Source: Ferdinandcohnia sp036962705 (GTDB taxonomy: Bacteria > Bacillota > Bacilli > Bacillales > Bacillaceae_L). From it: a DNA stretch of 64,000 nt. Location: positions 1 through 64,000 of the forward strand of contig NZ_JBALOQ010000007.1 in assembly GCF_036962705.1 (NCBI RefSeq). Direction: 5' to 3'. A program made the translations under genes and the position numbers. Positions within the stretch are counted from its first letter, which is position 1; each line of letters begins with the position of its first letter. Shown piece by piece: positions 25,748 through 33,184 of this stretch. Below the pieces are notes generated by a model. The model did no database searches and was not told the DNA's origin. It was given only the letters and a program-made list of their open reading frames with translations.

Positions 25748-26041
25748 TCAAATGTAATTGAGTGTTAACACTACAGCTACAAGTAGGTTTGGAGCTCCCA
25801 AGAGGAAAAATAAATAGGAATATCGGATTCTTTTTTTTCGGTCTCGTTTGCTTTCGGTGTAATAATTCGCTCTTGCCCTGTCACCACTAATAAAGGTATC
25901 TGATACGATTCCTGCAAGCAAGAAACAAATAATCCCAAGTGTCCCAGAAATAACCGAATATGTTTCAAATTGATGAGTAGACAAACCAATGATTAATAGA
26001 ATTCCAGAGGTTAATATACCTAAAATCAAGCCTACCCTCAA
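25748..26041 (-). CDS. Small two- or three-helix membrane protein (DUF5316-like)
   Basis: About 97 residues with helices near 4-22, 30-48 and 76-96 and a basic loop containing SGDRARANYYTESKRDRKK. The layout resembles DUF5316 proteins of bacilli, an identification made from memory. The TTG at 26041 is the best start, eight bases after AAGGAGG. It sits between mobA and the radical SAM gene. Function unknown. Confidence 0.65.
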   Translation of the reverse strand: MRVGLILGILTSGILLIIGLSTHQFETYSVISGTLGIICFLLAGIVSDTFISGDRARANYYTESKRDRKKRIRYSYLFFLLGAPNLLVAVVLTLNYI

Positions 26042-26140
26042 ACACAATCCCTCCTTTTCAAAATGTCTGGTATTAATATTTTATCGTACTTTTCAGAAAA
26101 TTATGAGTATATAGAGTGTTTTTTACTACAGAAGCCAATT

Positions 26141-26213
26141 GACTGATTTAAGGAACAAAGACTAAGAACGCCACGTCTGAGTGGCAACGTCTTTGTGACT
26201 CACACCGTGTGGG
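26141..26213 (+). repeat. Hairpin-rich intergenic segment, repeat-like
   Basis: Contains AAAGACTAAGAACGCCAC, a CCACGTCTGAGTGG hairpin, ACGTCTTTGTGACTCACAC and GTGTGGGC. The opening shares AAAGACTAAG with the 39-nt family C elements at 27.6 and 28.5 kb. No ORF. Confidence 0.5.
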
Positions 26214-26215
26214 CT

Positions 26216-26821
26216 TCAATCTGGCTCCGGTTTTATTTTTTCATATTCAGTTTGGTTGTTAATGTTTTCGAATTCTAAGCCTTGTAACTGAAGATCTTGG
26301 TTAGTTACGAATTTGACGTGGCAAGAGTCCAACAATTGGCTCATTTTAAAATGTTGATTCATTAGCAATTGTTCTATTTTCTTTGCAACTCTTTTATGGT
26401 AAACAGCGATTAAGGGCTGCTGTCTACCTTTGATAATCGGTACGACAGCATCGACCATATCTTCATTTGTAAAAGTGAGTAGCTGTTTAACAAGTTCGTC
26501 AGTTACGAAAGGAGTGTCACAAGGTAAGACAACATACCAATCTGAAACTTGTTTTTGCATGGCTGAAAATATGCCTGCAAGCGGTCCATTTCCTTTAAAT
26601 TCGGGTAAATCCTCAATAACTTCCACTGATGTTTGGTTTCGAAATTGCTCTACTAATGCGGGATGACTCACAATAAGAAGTTTGCCCACATTCCCTTCCA
26701 ATGCCTCGATTGCATATTCATAAAAGTACTTCTGATGAAGTTCGGCAAACGCTTTAGGGCTTCCAAATCTCCTTGATTCTCCACCAGCCAGAAGAACACC
26801 TGCGATTTTTGATTTATACAT
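26216..26821 (-). CDS. mobA: Molybdenum cofactor guanylyltransferase
   Basis: Transfers GMP from GTP to molybdenum-molybdopterin. About 201 residues with the nucleotidyltransferase signature VLLAGGESRRFGSPKAF, GNGPLAGI and the metal-binding Asp in LPCDTPFV. The start at 26821 follows AAAAGGAAG; the 25 extra codons upstream lack a ribosome site. With moaDE, mobB and moeA it implies a bis-MGD enzyme, such as nitrate reductase, elsewhere in the genome. Confidence 0.94.
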   Translation of the reverse strand: MYKSKIAGVLLAGGESRRFGSPKAFAELHQKYFYEYAIEALEGNVGKLLIVSHPALVEQFRNQTSVEVIEDLPEFKGNGPLAGIFSAMQKQVSDWYVVLPCDTPFVTDELVKQLLTFTNEDMVDAVVPIIKGRQQPLIAVYHKRVAKKIEQLLMNQHFKMSQLLDSCHVKFVTNQDLQLQGLEFENINNQTEYEKIKPEPD

Positions 26822-26896
26822 TATGAAACTTCCTTTTACTTTTTCTTCATAGTAGCACGATTGGAATGGTCTTCCAAACGAAACTTTTTCATCCAT

Positions 26897-26941
26897 AAAA
26901 AAGGTGTAGGCAAAGCCGTTAAATGACTTTGCCTACACCTT
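26897..26941. terminator. Strong bidirectional terminator
   Basis: AAGGTGTAGGCAAAG and CTTTGCCTACACCTT pair perfectly over 15 bp around a 12-base loop. It lies between mobA and the upstream DUF2249 gene, both on the minus strand, and terminates the latter. Confidence 0.85.
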
Positions 26942-26969
26942 GAGAGATATCGGAATTTGTGATTAGTTT

Positions 26970-27200
26970 TTATTTTTTACCGATTGCAACGCGCCAAATT
27001 TCTGGACCTTCTTCAAGGTATTCCCAAGTGAATTCTTCACCGCGTTCCATCATGAATTGGTATTGGAGTGGTCGTGGATCATGGTCATTTGTTAGCTCCA
27101 TGATTTCACCTGACTGTAAACCATCAAACGTTCTAAAAATAGTAGGGTGCTTTTCCCTCGGTGCGTAATCTGGTGCATTTACTTTCGCTGCAAATACCAT
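26970..27200 (-). CDS. DUF2249 protein
   Basis: A 76-residue small domain with the DUF2249 core: HPTIFRTFDGL, SGEIMELTNDHDPRPL and a C-terminal strand EIWRVAIGKK. Such TusA-like domains occur with NO and nitrite metabolism; their biochemical role is not settled. AAAGGAGG precedes the ATG. It has its own FNR-type promoter and terminator, so it is a monocistron of the anaerobic regulon. Confidence 0.88.
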   Translation of the reverse strand: MVFAAKVNAPDYAPREKHPTIFRTFDGLQSGEIMELTNDHDPRPLQYQFMMERGEEFTWEYLEEGPEIWRVAIGKK

Positions 27201-27231
27201 ATTATCATTCCTCCTTTTGTTTTATGGGTCC

Positions 27232-27274
27232 ATTGTATCGAGTCTCTTCCGTTATTGTAGTGAAACTTATCACT
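27232..27274 (-). promoter_or_regulatory. FNR class II promoter of the DUF2249 gene
   Basis: AGTGAAACTTATCACT (27259-27274) is a symmetric FNR-type box. At class II spacing the -10 (27237-27232) reads TACAAT on the minus strand. Confidence 0.75.
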
Positions 27275-27402
27275 ATGTACGTATGTTTTTTATCATATGC
27301 CTATACAAATATGCGATAATTAGAGTAACATTTAAAATCCCACGTAAAAGTCTTGTTATACCTCATGATTGTGGAGTTTAAAAGGGTAATCGGGGTGAAA
27401 AG

Positions 27403-27540
27403 ATGAAGGAATTTGTAGATACATGTAAAGAATGTGAGAAAGAAATTTATTGTTTGGTTGGATTTATTAATGGTGTTGTATTAGATGATAAAAAAGGAAT
27501 ACTTTGCTTTGATTGTGCGGAAAAAAAGCAAGTTGACTAA
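27403..27540 (+). CDS. 45-residue protein with two CxxC motifs
   Basis: Begins MKEFVDTCKECEKEIY and ends with GILCFDCAEKKQVD, so two CxxC pairs about 25 residues apart could bind one zinc (zinc-ribbon or treble-clef style). CGGGGTGAAAAG precedes the ATG. It lies between the FNR-dependent DUF2249 gene and the second Crp/Fnr gene. Its TAA stop is the first base triplet of a family A element. No known family was recognised. Confidence 0.6.
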   Translation: MKEFVDTCKECEKEIYCLVGFINGVVLDDKKGILCFDCAEKKQVD

Positions 27541-27690
27541 CTTTATTCACCCCTTGACTGAATAAAGTTACAGCCTCCGGCGGATGCCACGATTTTTCAA
27601 AGGAAATTTTTCGATCAGTAAGATTAAAGACTAAGTACTCCACTTCCTGTGGGCCTAAAAATCGGGCACAAATACGCCAAGGTGCATTTG
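27538..27690 (-). repeat. Structured dispersed element, family A copy 3 (inverted)
   Basis: Reverse-oriented short version. The terminal repeat TAACTTTATTCA / TGAATAAAGTTA has only nine bases between arms, followed by the core GCCTCCGGCGGATGCCA, the arm CGATTTTT pairing with AAAAATCG, and the AATACGCCAAGG end. The apical CGAG-type hairpin is replaced by a 39-nt family C element (27618-27656), giving a nested arrangement. Confidence 0.8.
27618..27656 (+). repeat. 39-nt family C element nested in family A
   Basis: Reads GTAAGATTAAAGACTAAG, then a CCAC-TTCCT-GTGG hairpin. It matches 28535-28573 in reverse orientation at roughly 33 of 39 positions. Confidence 0.65.
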
Positions 27691-27757
27691 ATTCTAGGAG
27701 AATTTCTCCTAGTTTTTTTTGTCTATTTTTTGAACATTGATTTTGTTTCTCACTACC

Positions 27758-27799
27758 TATGATGAAAATCACAGTTTAAAAAACAAGGATTGCTACACT
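27758..27799 (+). promoter_or_regulatory. FNR-type box and -10 of the second Crp/Fnr gene
   Basis: TATGA-N6-TCACA (27758-27773), nine of ten half-site bases. A -10-like TACACT (27794-27799) is one base from the ideal class II position. Confidence 0.55.
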
Positions 27800-27846
27800 T
27801 AATGTGGATGCCTAATTGTAATTAATTTGAACAAGGAGTGAGAACA

Positions 27847-28536
27847 ATGGCTCTACCATCCATTCGTGAACAATTGAGAGGAGTTCCCTTGTTTCGAGAA
27901 ACAACCCCGGAAGAACTAGATCCAATTGTTGAAATTTCACAGTCACGATTATATAAACAAAAAATGTTCATCTTTATGCAAGACGATCCACTAGATCGTG
28001 TTTTTTTCATTCAATCTGGAAAAGTAAAAATTTATAAATCTGACATGCATGGAAAGGAACAGATTGTGTCCGTACTCGAAGCAGGAGAAATGTTTCCACA
28101 TGCTGGATTTTTCCGAAAAGGTGGGTATCCTGCACATGCTGAAGTAATCGAGGATTCAAATATTATCTACACACCCATTGATCGATTTGAAGAAATATTA
28201 CTAAAGAATCCTGAGCTTTGTATCAAAATTTTTAAAGTTTTAGGCGAAAAAATCATCGACCTTCAAAAACGACTGGAGGAACAAATCCTATTAAATACGC
28301 AAGAACAAATTATTATGCTTTTACTTCGTTTATGCAGAAGTAATGGAGAAAAGATCGGCAATCGCTTTAAGCTAACAACTCAATTCACAAATCGTGAGCT
28401 TGCCAACATGATTGGTACAACACGTGAATCTGTAAGTCGGACGATTTCAGTATTGAAAAAGAAACAAATTGTAGACATGACTCCCGATGGGTATTACCTA
28501 TTGGATCATATGAAGCTCCATGATGAGATTTTCTAG
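27847..28536 (+). CDS. Crp/Fnr-family regulator, cluster-less paralogue
   Basis: About 229 residues: N-terminal cupin-like sensor domain (QSGKVKIYK, EAGEMFPHAGFF), long dimer helix and winged helix with FTNRELANMIGTTRESVSRTISVLKK. No Cys cluster is present at either end; the only Cys are isolated. It therefore cannot bind an Fe-S cluster as Fnr does. It may sense NO through haem or redox state like DNR/NnrR-type regulators, inferred from the NO-metabolism neighbours. The ATG follows AAGGAG. Confidence 0.88.
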   Translation: MALPSIREQLRGVPLFRETTPEELDPIVEISQSRLYKQKMFIFMQDDPLDRVFFIQSGKVKIYKSDMHGKEQIVSVLEAGEMFPHAGFFRKGGYPAHAEVIEDSNIIYTPIDRFEEILLKNPELCIKIFKVLGEKIIDLQKRLEEQILLNTQEQIIMLLLRLCRSNGEKIGNRFKLTTQFTNRELANMIGTTRESVSRTISVLKKKQIVDMTPDGYYLLDHMKLHDEIF

Positions 28537-28573
28537 GCCAACAGGAAGTGGTGTTCTTAGTCCTTGATCTTGC
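28535..28573 (-). repeat. 39-nt family C element, second copy
   Basis: Reverse orientation of the element at 27618-27656, with the CCAC-TTCCT-GTTGG hairpin; it begins inside the stop codon of the second Crp/Fnr gene. It may act as an RNA 3' end. Confidence 0.6.
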
Positions 28574-28590
28574 TTAAATATTTTGGTGTT

Positions 28591-28606
28591 TGTGATTCAC
28601 GTCACA
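28591..28606 (+). promoter_or_regulatory. Perfect FNR-type box ahead of the DUF2249 operon
   Basis: TGTGATTCACGTCACA, all ten half-site bases correct. At class II spacing the -10 (28628-28633) reads TATCAT. Confidence 0.8.
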
Positions 28607-28621
28607 ACGTTTCTCATTGAA

Positions 28622-28634
28622 AATGATTATCATT
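28622..28634. promoter_or_regulatory. Fur-type box overlapping the -10
   Basis: AATGATTATCATT is a perfect 6-1-6 palindrome identical to the heart of the Fur consensus (GATAATGATTATCATTATC), and flanking bases extend the match. It covers the inferred -10, so an iron-loaded Fur-family repressor would block the promoter. Confidence 0.65.
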
Positions 28635-28668
28635 AGATTATAAACGTTATATAAGGGGGAAATCAAAA

Positions 28669-28908
28669 ATGGATTCAAAAGTAGTAGAAGTGGATGTTAG
28701 GGAAGACCTTAAAAATAAAATCGAGCCTTTTCAAAAGATTATGGAGGCGGTTAAACCTTTACAGGATGGAGATATCTTCATTTTACACGCACCTTTTAAA
28801 CCGACTCCTTTATTTCCAATATTAAAAGCTAAAGGATTTACAAATGAAGCGGAGCAAATTGAGAAAAAACATTGGAAGGTCACCTTTACTAAACGAGGTG
28901 ACAACTAA
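28669..28908 (+). CDS. DUF2249 protein
   Basis: A 79-residue domain starting MDSKVVEVDVRED, with DGDIFILHAPFKPTPLFPIL and a closing strand HWKVTFTKRG. AAGGGGG precedes the ATG. First gene of a four- or five-gene operon under FNR and Fur-type sites; its TAA overlaps the next ATG by one base. Function unknown; possibly delivery of sulfur or metal clusters, by analogy to TusA-like folds. Confidence 0.85.
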   Translation: MDSKVVEVDVREDLKNKIEPFQKIMEAVKPLQDGDIFILHAPFKPTPLFPILKAKGFTNEAEQIEKKHWKVTFTKRGDN

Positions 28909-29114
28909 TGAAATTAGATAATCGAGGTCTTGAGCCCCCCACACCAATGATGAGGACTTTGAAAGCTCTCGAAAATTTAAATAAGGGCGACACTTTAACT
29001 ATTATCAATGATCGCCGACCAATGTTTTTGTATGAACAGCTAGATGAACTAGGTTACAAACATACAACGGAACCACATTCTGATGGCGGTTTTCAAATTG
29101 AGATTACGAAATAA
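28908..29114 (+). CDS. DUF2249 protein, second in operon
   Basis: A 68-residue domain beginning MKLDNRGLEPPTPMMRTLKAL, with NKGDTLTIINDRRPMFLYEQL and HSDGGFQIEITK. It is coupled to the previous gene through TAATG. The conserved xPPxPM(M/I)RTL start is typical of DUF2249. It ends 14 bases before the membrane-protein gene. Confidence 0.87.
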   Translation: MKLDNRGLEPPTPMMRTLKALENLNKGDTLTIINDRRPMFLYEQLDELGYKHTTEPHSDGGFQIEITK

Positions 29115-29128
29115 GGAAGTGCTTGCTA

Positions 29129-30370
29129 ATGATGCCTCAATTATCAAATGAAACAGATATAAGGCTGCCGCTCTCCTTTATTATCTTTAGTGTTATTGCC
29201 TTAGTCGCGTCCCAAGTGATCCTGTTATTCAATGGACATATGGTGATTGACGGGAATTTTCGAACCTTTCCCCTCCTATCATCTGCCCACTTATTGATAC
29301 TAGGATGGGCCTTAATGGTTGCGATGGGTGCGATGTACCAGCTTGTGCCAGTCGCCTTTTTAACTCCTATTTGGAGTGAAAGATTTGGGTTTGTACAATT
29401 TTGGGTAACTGCAATTGGTTTTGGTGGTTTTGGAATCACCCTTTCCTTCTCACCTACTTTGTCCATTTTTACAGGTTCACTTGCTGTGATTGGGATTTTG
29501 CTGTTTCTCGTCCAAATGTTTATGACGATGAAAAAGCAAGCGAAGAAGAATATTCTAACTGTATTTGTTGGTAGTGCGCTCATTTGCTTACTGCTTACAA
29601 TAACACTTGGAATTCTTTTGATCATCAATCTTGGAGCTGGAATAAGGAATTTAGATCACCTTGCTGTTTTGAAAAGTCATATTTTACTTGGGGTTGCTGG
29701 ATGGTTTACATTCTTAATTTTCGGTTTTTCCTATAAAATGGTCCCAATGTTTTCTTTAGCACATGGCTTTTCAATGAAGCCCGCAAGATGGGTCTATATT
29801 TTGTATGGAACTGGCCTTATTGTGACAATTAGCAGCTTTTTAACCGAGAAAAACCTATTCTTACAGGCTGGTATGAGCATACTGTTCGCAGGCTTCGCTC
29901 TTTTTTCTTACCACATATCAACGATCATCAAGGTGAGATTAAAGAAAAAGCTTGATAAACAATTTATATTTTCATTAATTGCAATTGGTTTTGGATTAGT
30001 GATTCACTTTTTCGGAATGATTCTTTCATTCTTACCAGGATATTACGAAATTTATGGTGTCCTTATTTTTCTTTATCTCTTTTTGTGGATTGCCAGCAGT
30101 ATTCTTGGCTATTTATATAAAATTATTCCTTTTCTTTGGTGGACACACAGATACAGCAAGCTTATTGGAAAAAGCGATGTTCCTACATTAAAGCAAATGA
30201 TTGATGAAAAAATAGCAATTCCGATTTTTTCTGGTTTTATTGCAGGTTGCCTTATCGTCGTTGTATCCATTGAGACCGGACAATTGCTTATCTTTTCGAT
30301 TGGCCAAAGCTTAGCTGTCGCTTCAGCTGTTTTTTTCAGCTACAGCATTATGAAGGTACTATATAAATAG
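29129..30370 (+). CDS. Polytopic membrane protein, haem-copper-subunit-I-like or NnrS-like
   Basis: About 413 residues, almost wholly hydrophobic, with about 12 helices. Two similar segments, SSAHLLILGWALMVAMGAMY and SHILLGVAGWFTFLIFGFSY, each place a His at the start of a helix and end in a K/QxVPxF loop, suggesting an internal repeat and haem or copper ligands. NnrS and cytochrome-oxidase-like NO-response proteins have this look. AAGGAAG precedes the ATG. Its position among DUF2249 and Fe-S assembly genes supports a role in NO or metal handling, but this is inference. Confidence 0.75.
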   Translation: MMPQLSNETDIRLPLSFIIFSVIALVASQVILLFNGHMVIDGNFRTFPLLSSAHLLILGWALMVAMGAMYQLVPVAFLTPIWSERFGFVQFWVTAIGFGGFGITLSFSPTLSIFTGSLAVIGILLFLVQMFMTMKKQAKKNILTVFVGSALICLLLTITLGILLIINLGAGIRNLDHLAVLKSHILLGVAGWFTFLIFGFSYKMVPMFSLAHGFSMKPARWVYILYGTGLIVTISSFLTEKNLFLQAGMSILFAGFALFSYHISTIIKVRLKKKLDKQFIFSLIAIGFGLVIHFFGMILSFLPGYYEIYGVLIFLYLFLWIASSILGYLYKIIPFLWWTHRYSKLIGKSDVPTLKQMIDEKIAIPIFSGFIAGCLIVVVSIETGQLLIFSIGQSLAVASAVFFSYSIMKVLYK

Positions 30371-30384
30371 AGGGGAGAAAGACG

Positions 30385-30684
30385 ATGGAATTAAGAGAGA
30401 AAATCCTCGAACAATTAAAACAAGTGATTGACCCTGAATTAAATATTAATGTAGTCGATTTAGGACTCATATATGAAATTGATATAAAAGAAAATAATAA
30501 TGTGTATATCGAAATGACACTAACTACACCTGGCTGTCCGCTTCATGATAGTATTACAAGCGGTGTGAAGCATTCAGTCGCATATCTTGAAGAGGTTAAT
30601 GATGTCGAGGTTTTAATGGTTTGGCACCCTGCATGGTCCCCAGAGCGCATGTCAGAAGCTGCAATGAAACAATTACGTGGTTAA
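30385..30684 (+). CDS. MIP18/DUF59-type metal-sulfur cluster assembly factor
   Basis: A 99-residue protein with the DUF59 pattern VIDPELNINVVDLGLIYEI, then MTLTTPGCPLHDSI with the single conserved Cys, and a C-terminal VWHPAWSPERMSEAA. Relatives (PaaD, SufT) help insert Fe-S clusters. GAGGGGAG precedes the ATG. It ends the FNR-controlled operon; a close paralogue, yitW, lies 75 bp downstream. Confidence 0.88.
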   Translation: MELREKILEQLKQVIDPELNINVVDLGLIYEIDIKENNNVYIEMTLTTPGCPLHDSITSGVKHSVAYLEEVNDVEVLMVWHPAWSPERMSEAAMKQLRG

Positions 30685-30758
30685 GTCATCGCATTTCACT
30701 TTCTTAGGATGTTTCGTTATACTTAAAATAAGCTATTTCTCGAAAGGAGAGTTTTCAA

Positions 30759-31067
30759 ATGGATGAAGCTTTAAAGGAAAATATGATGGGTGCTCTTGAA
30801 CAGGTTGTTGACCCTGAACTAGGGATTGATATTGTAAACTTAGGACTTGTTTATGATGTGGATATGAATGACGCAGACGTAGCACAAGTTACAATGACTT
30901 TAACATCGATGGGCTGCCCACTTGCTGGAACAATTGCAATGGATGTAAAACGTGCTTTAACAGAATTACCAGAAGTCAAGGATGTAGATGTGAATATCGT
31001 TTGGAACCCGCCTTGGAACAAAGATATGATGAGTCGTTACGCAAAAATTGCATTAGGTATTAGATGA
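30759..31067 (+). CDS. yitW: MIP18/DUF59 protein YitW (SufT-like)
   Basis: A 102-residue DUF59 protein: VVDPELGIDIVNLGLVYDV, then MTLTSMGCPLAGTI with the conserved Cys, and WNPPWNKDMMS. It is the genomic-context match to B. subtilis yitW, since yitV and yitU follow. AAAGGAGAG precedes the ATG. The 74-bp gap before it has a possible -10 (TATACT), so it may have its own promoter and serve housekeeping Fe-S assembly. Confidence 0.88.
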   Translation: MDEALKENMMGALEQVVDPELGIDIVNLGLVYDVDMNDADVAQVTMTLTSMGCPLAGTIAMDVKRALTELPEVKDVDVNIVWNPPWNKDMMSRYAKIALGIR

Positions 31068-31071
31068 TTTG

Positions 31072-31107
31072 AAAAAAACGTGTCGATTAAAACTCCGACA
31101 CGTTTTT
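31072..31107. terminator. Bidirectional terminator yitW/yitV
   Basis: AAAAAACGTGTCG and CGACACGTTTTT form a stem around about 10 bases between convergent genes. Confidence 0.9.
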
Positions 31108-31112
31108 CTTTT

Positions 31113-31880
31113 CTATAGATGTTTTTTAAACCATTCGACCGATGCGAGTAGACCATCTCTTGTTACTTTATGATCAGCACGTGTATCTGCAATAAAGGAT
31201 AGATTCTCCTCTTTCCCTTTATACAGCGGTTTAATTTCTTGATAAAATTCAAACGTGTATTTGAATGGTACCATTTTGTCTTTTTCACCATGCCAGAAAA
31301 ACAATGGTCTTCCGTTTACTTTTTCTGGTTGTAAGCTTAAATCATATTTCCTTAATTCTGCATATTTTTCTTCTAATTCAGTCTCTGAGAAAGGAAGTTC
31401 GATGTCATGTCGTTTCAGTTCCTCAATTTGTCCACGGCAGAATTCCTCATAATGTGGGCTTCCCATTAGACTTACCCCAGTCTTAATCCATGGATATTGC
31501 GTCAACGCACCAAGCGTAACAATTCCTCCCATCGAAGTTCCCGCTACCCCAATTCTTGTTTCATCAACTAAGCCTTCTCCGACTAGTTCATCCTTGATAC
31601 CTTGAAGCTCTTTGATTTCATTGATGACAATATCCCAGAACTTAAAATCCATCTCAAGCCCTTCAAGATCCTCATCTCTTTCGCCATGATAGTCTGCTTC
31701 AGGTAATACAACACGAAAGCCTTCCTCTGCGTAAAGATATGCATAATGTAAATTATGTTCTTTCGCACTACCAAAGCCGTGAACAAATATGATTAACGGA
31801 GCTTTTTCATCTTTCAACAGATTTTTTACAATATGTAATGTCGGAATATCTGCAATCTTCTTCTTTTCAACAATAACCAT
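31113..31880 (-). CDS. yitV: Alpha/beta-hydrolase esterase YitV
   Basis: About 255 residues. The oxyanion-side motif IFVHGFGSAKE precedes a nucleophile elbow GVAGTSMGGI with Ser; Asp in GEKDKMVPF and His in RADHKVT complete the triad. It matches B. subtilis YitV by context. The start at 31880 follows AAGGAG; 12 further codons upstream cover the ribosome site. Soluble; substrate unknown. Confidence 0.9.
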   Translation of the reverse strand: MVIVEKKKIADIPTLHIVKNLLKDEKAPLIIFVHGFGSAKEHNLHYAYLYAEEGFRVVLPEADYHGERDEDLEGLEMDFKFWDIVINEIKELQGIKDELVGEGLVDETRIGVAGTSMGGIVTLGALTQYPWIKTGVSLMGSPHYEEFCRGQIEELKRHDIELPFSETELEEKYAELRKYDLSLQPEKVNGRPLFFWHGEKDKMVPFKYTFEFYQEIKPLYKGKEENLSFIADTRADHKVTRDGLLASVEWFKKHL

Positions 31881-32022
31881 TCTTTTTGTACTCCTTCTTT
31901 TAAAACTTTTAGACATCCTTTAGTGTATCATTAATTAGGAGTTTAGCTAAAAGTTTGGCTTTTCAATTGACGATTTTTTTATTATCTGTTTTAGTAGAAG
32001 AAAGAGAGCAGAGGAGATTGTT

Positions 32023-32844
32023 ATGACAAAACAACATTTAATTGCACTTGACTTAGATGGTACTTTACTTAAAGATGATAAAACCATATCAAAAAGAACA
32101 AAAGAGACTATCAAAAAGGCAAAAATGGACGGCCATATGGTTATGATTGCGACAGGAAGACCTTTCCGTTCTAGTTCAATGTACTATCAAGAACTCGGGC
32201 TTACAACGCCGATTGTTAATTTCAATGGAGCTTTTGTCCATCACCCTCTTGATCAAGGCTGGGGTGTCTATCACGACACACTTGATTTAAAAACAGTAAA
32301 AGAAATTGTTGAGGTTGCCGATAGCTTCCGGGTGAAAAATATTTTAGCTGAAGTAATTGATGACGTGTATTTTCATTATCACGATGAAACGATGTTAGAT
32401 ATTTTCGGTATGGGGAAACCGAATATTGAAACAGGTGATTTACGAGAAATATTAAAGCATGATCCAACTTCACTGCTGATTCATCCTGATGAAGAAATTG
32501 CAGATCCAATCCGAAAGTATCTTTCTGAAATGCATGCTGAAGTAGTTGATCACCGAAAATGGGCTGCACCTTGGCATGTCATTGAAATTGTTAAATCAGG
32601 ATTAAATAAAGCGGTTGGTATTCAAAAGGTTGCCAACTATTATCAGATTCCAAAAGACAGAATTATTGCCTTTGGTGATGAAGATAATGACTTAGAAATG
32701 ATTGAATATGCTGGGCACGGGATTGCTATGGGAAATGGGATTGATGAGTTAAAAAATATTGCAAGCCATGTGACAATGACAAACGAAGAAGACGGAGTTG
32801 CTCTTTATTTAGAGGACGTATTAAAATTGAAAATAAATAATTGA
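32023..32844 (+). CDS. yitU: HAD-superfamily phosphatase YitU (Cof type)
   Basis: 273 residues of the Cof/type IIB HAD family. The nucleophile motif is ALDLDGTLL, motif II IATGRPF, and motif IV AFGDEDNDLEM. B. subtilis YitU has been linked to flavin-phosphate hydrolysis. GAGGAG precedes the ATG; it diverges from yitV. Confidence 0.92.
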   Translation: MTKQHLIALDLDGTLLKDDKTISKRTKETIKKAKMDGHMVMIATGRPFRSSSMYYQELGLTTPIVNFNGAFVHHPLDQGWGVYHDTLDLKTVKEIVEVADSFRVKNILAEVIDDVYFHYHDETMLDIFGMGKPNIETGDLREILKHDPTSLLIHPDEEIADPIRKYLSEMHAEVVDHRKWAAPWHVIEIVKSGLNKAVGIQKVANYYQIPKDRIIAFGDEDNDLEMIEYAGHGIAMGNGIDELKNIASHVTMTNEEDGVALYLEDVLKLKINN

Positions 32845-32872
32845 GAACCGGCGGAAAAGTCGGTTCTTTTTT
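32845..32872 (+). terminator. Terminator of yitU
   Basis: GAACCG pairs with CGGTTC around a 10-base loop and is followed by six T. Confidence 0.85.
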
Positions 32873-33033
32873 CTGTTGAGGTTGAATTATATCCTAACTA
32901 TTAACTATTATTTGTCCCCTATCCTAAAACATTCAGAAATAATTACCTTATATAATCCTCTCCAAACTTCAAACAATATGATTAGTGCTATAAAAAAGCA
33001 CTTCTTTTAAAGCTGTTAAGGGGGAATTTACGG

Positions 33034-33183
33034 ATGGGTAGTAATAAATCAAAACGATTTGTTCATCAAGGTGCAGATGCTGTTCAACAACATTCTCAGC
33101 GCTTTCCTTACCGTTCAACTCTAGCTGAAGCAGAAGAAAAGAAAAAGCAAAATGTCGAAAACTCGTCACTTGGAGGAATATAA
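33034..33183 (+). CDS. Small basic hypothetical protein
   Basis: 49 residues beginning MGSNKSKRFVHQGADAVQQH, followed by QRFPYRSTLAEAEEKKK. Hydrophilic, no membrane segment. AAGGGGGAA precedes the ATG. The stop is one base before the next gene, whose ribosome site (GGAGG) lies inside this ORF, so both are probably co-expressed. Not recognised; possibly a small spore-associated protein by size and charge. Confidence 0.65.
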   Translation: MGSNKSKRFVHQGADAVQQHSQRFPYRSTLAEAEEKKKQNVENSSLGGI

Positions 33184-33184
33184 T

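Noticed and set aside
27467..27772. 101-residue frame on the minus strand through family A copy 3
   Set aside because: Composed of repeat sequence and antisense to the CxxC ORF; not preserved in other copies.
29137..29628. 163-residue open frame antisense to the polytopic membrane gene
   Set aside because: It is a shadow of a hydrophobic coding region on the other strand, with no ribosome site and no recognisable motif.
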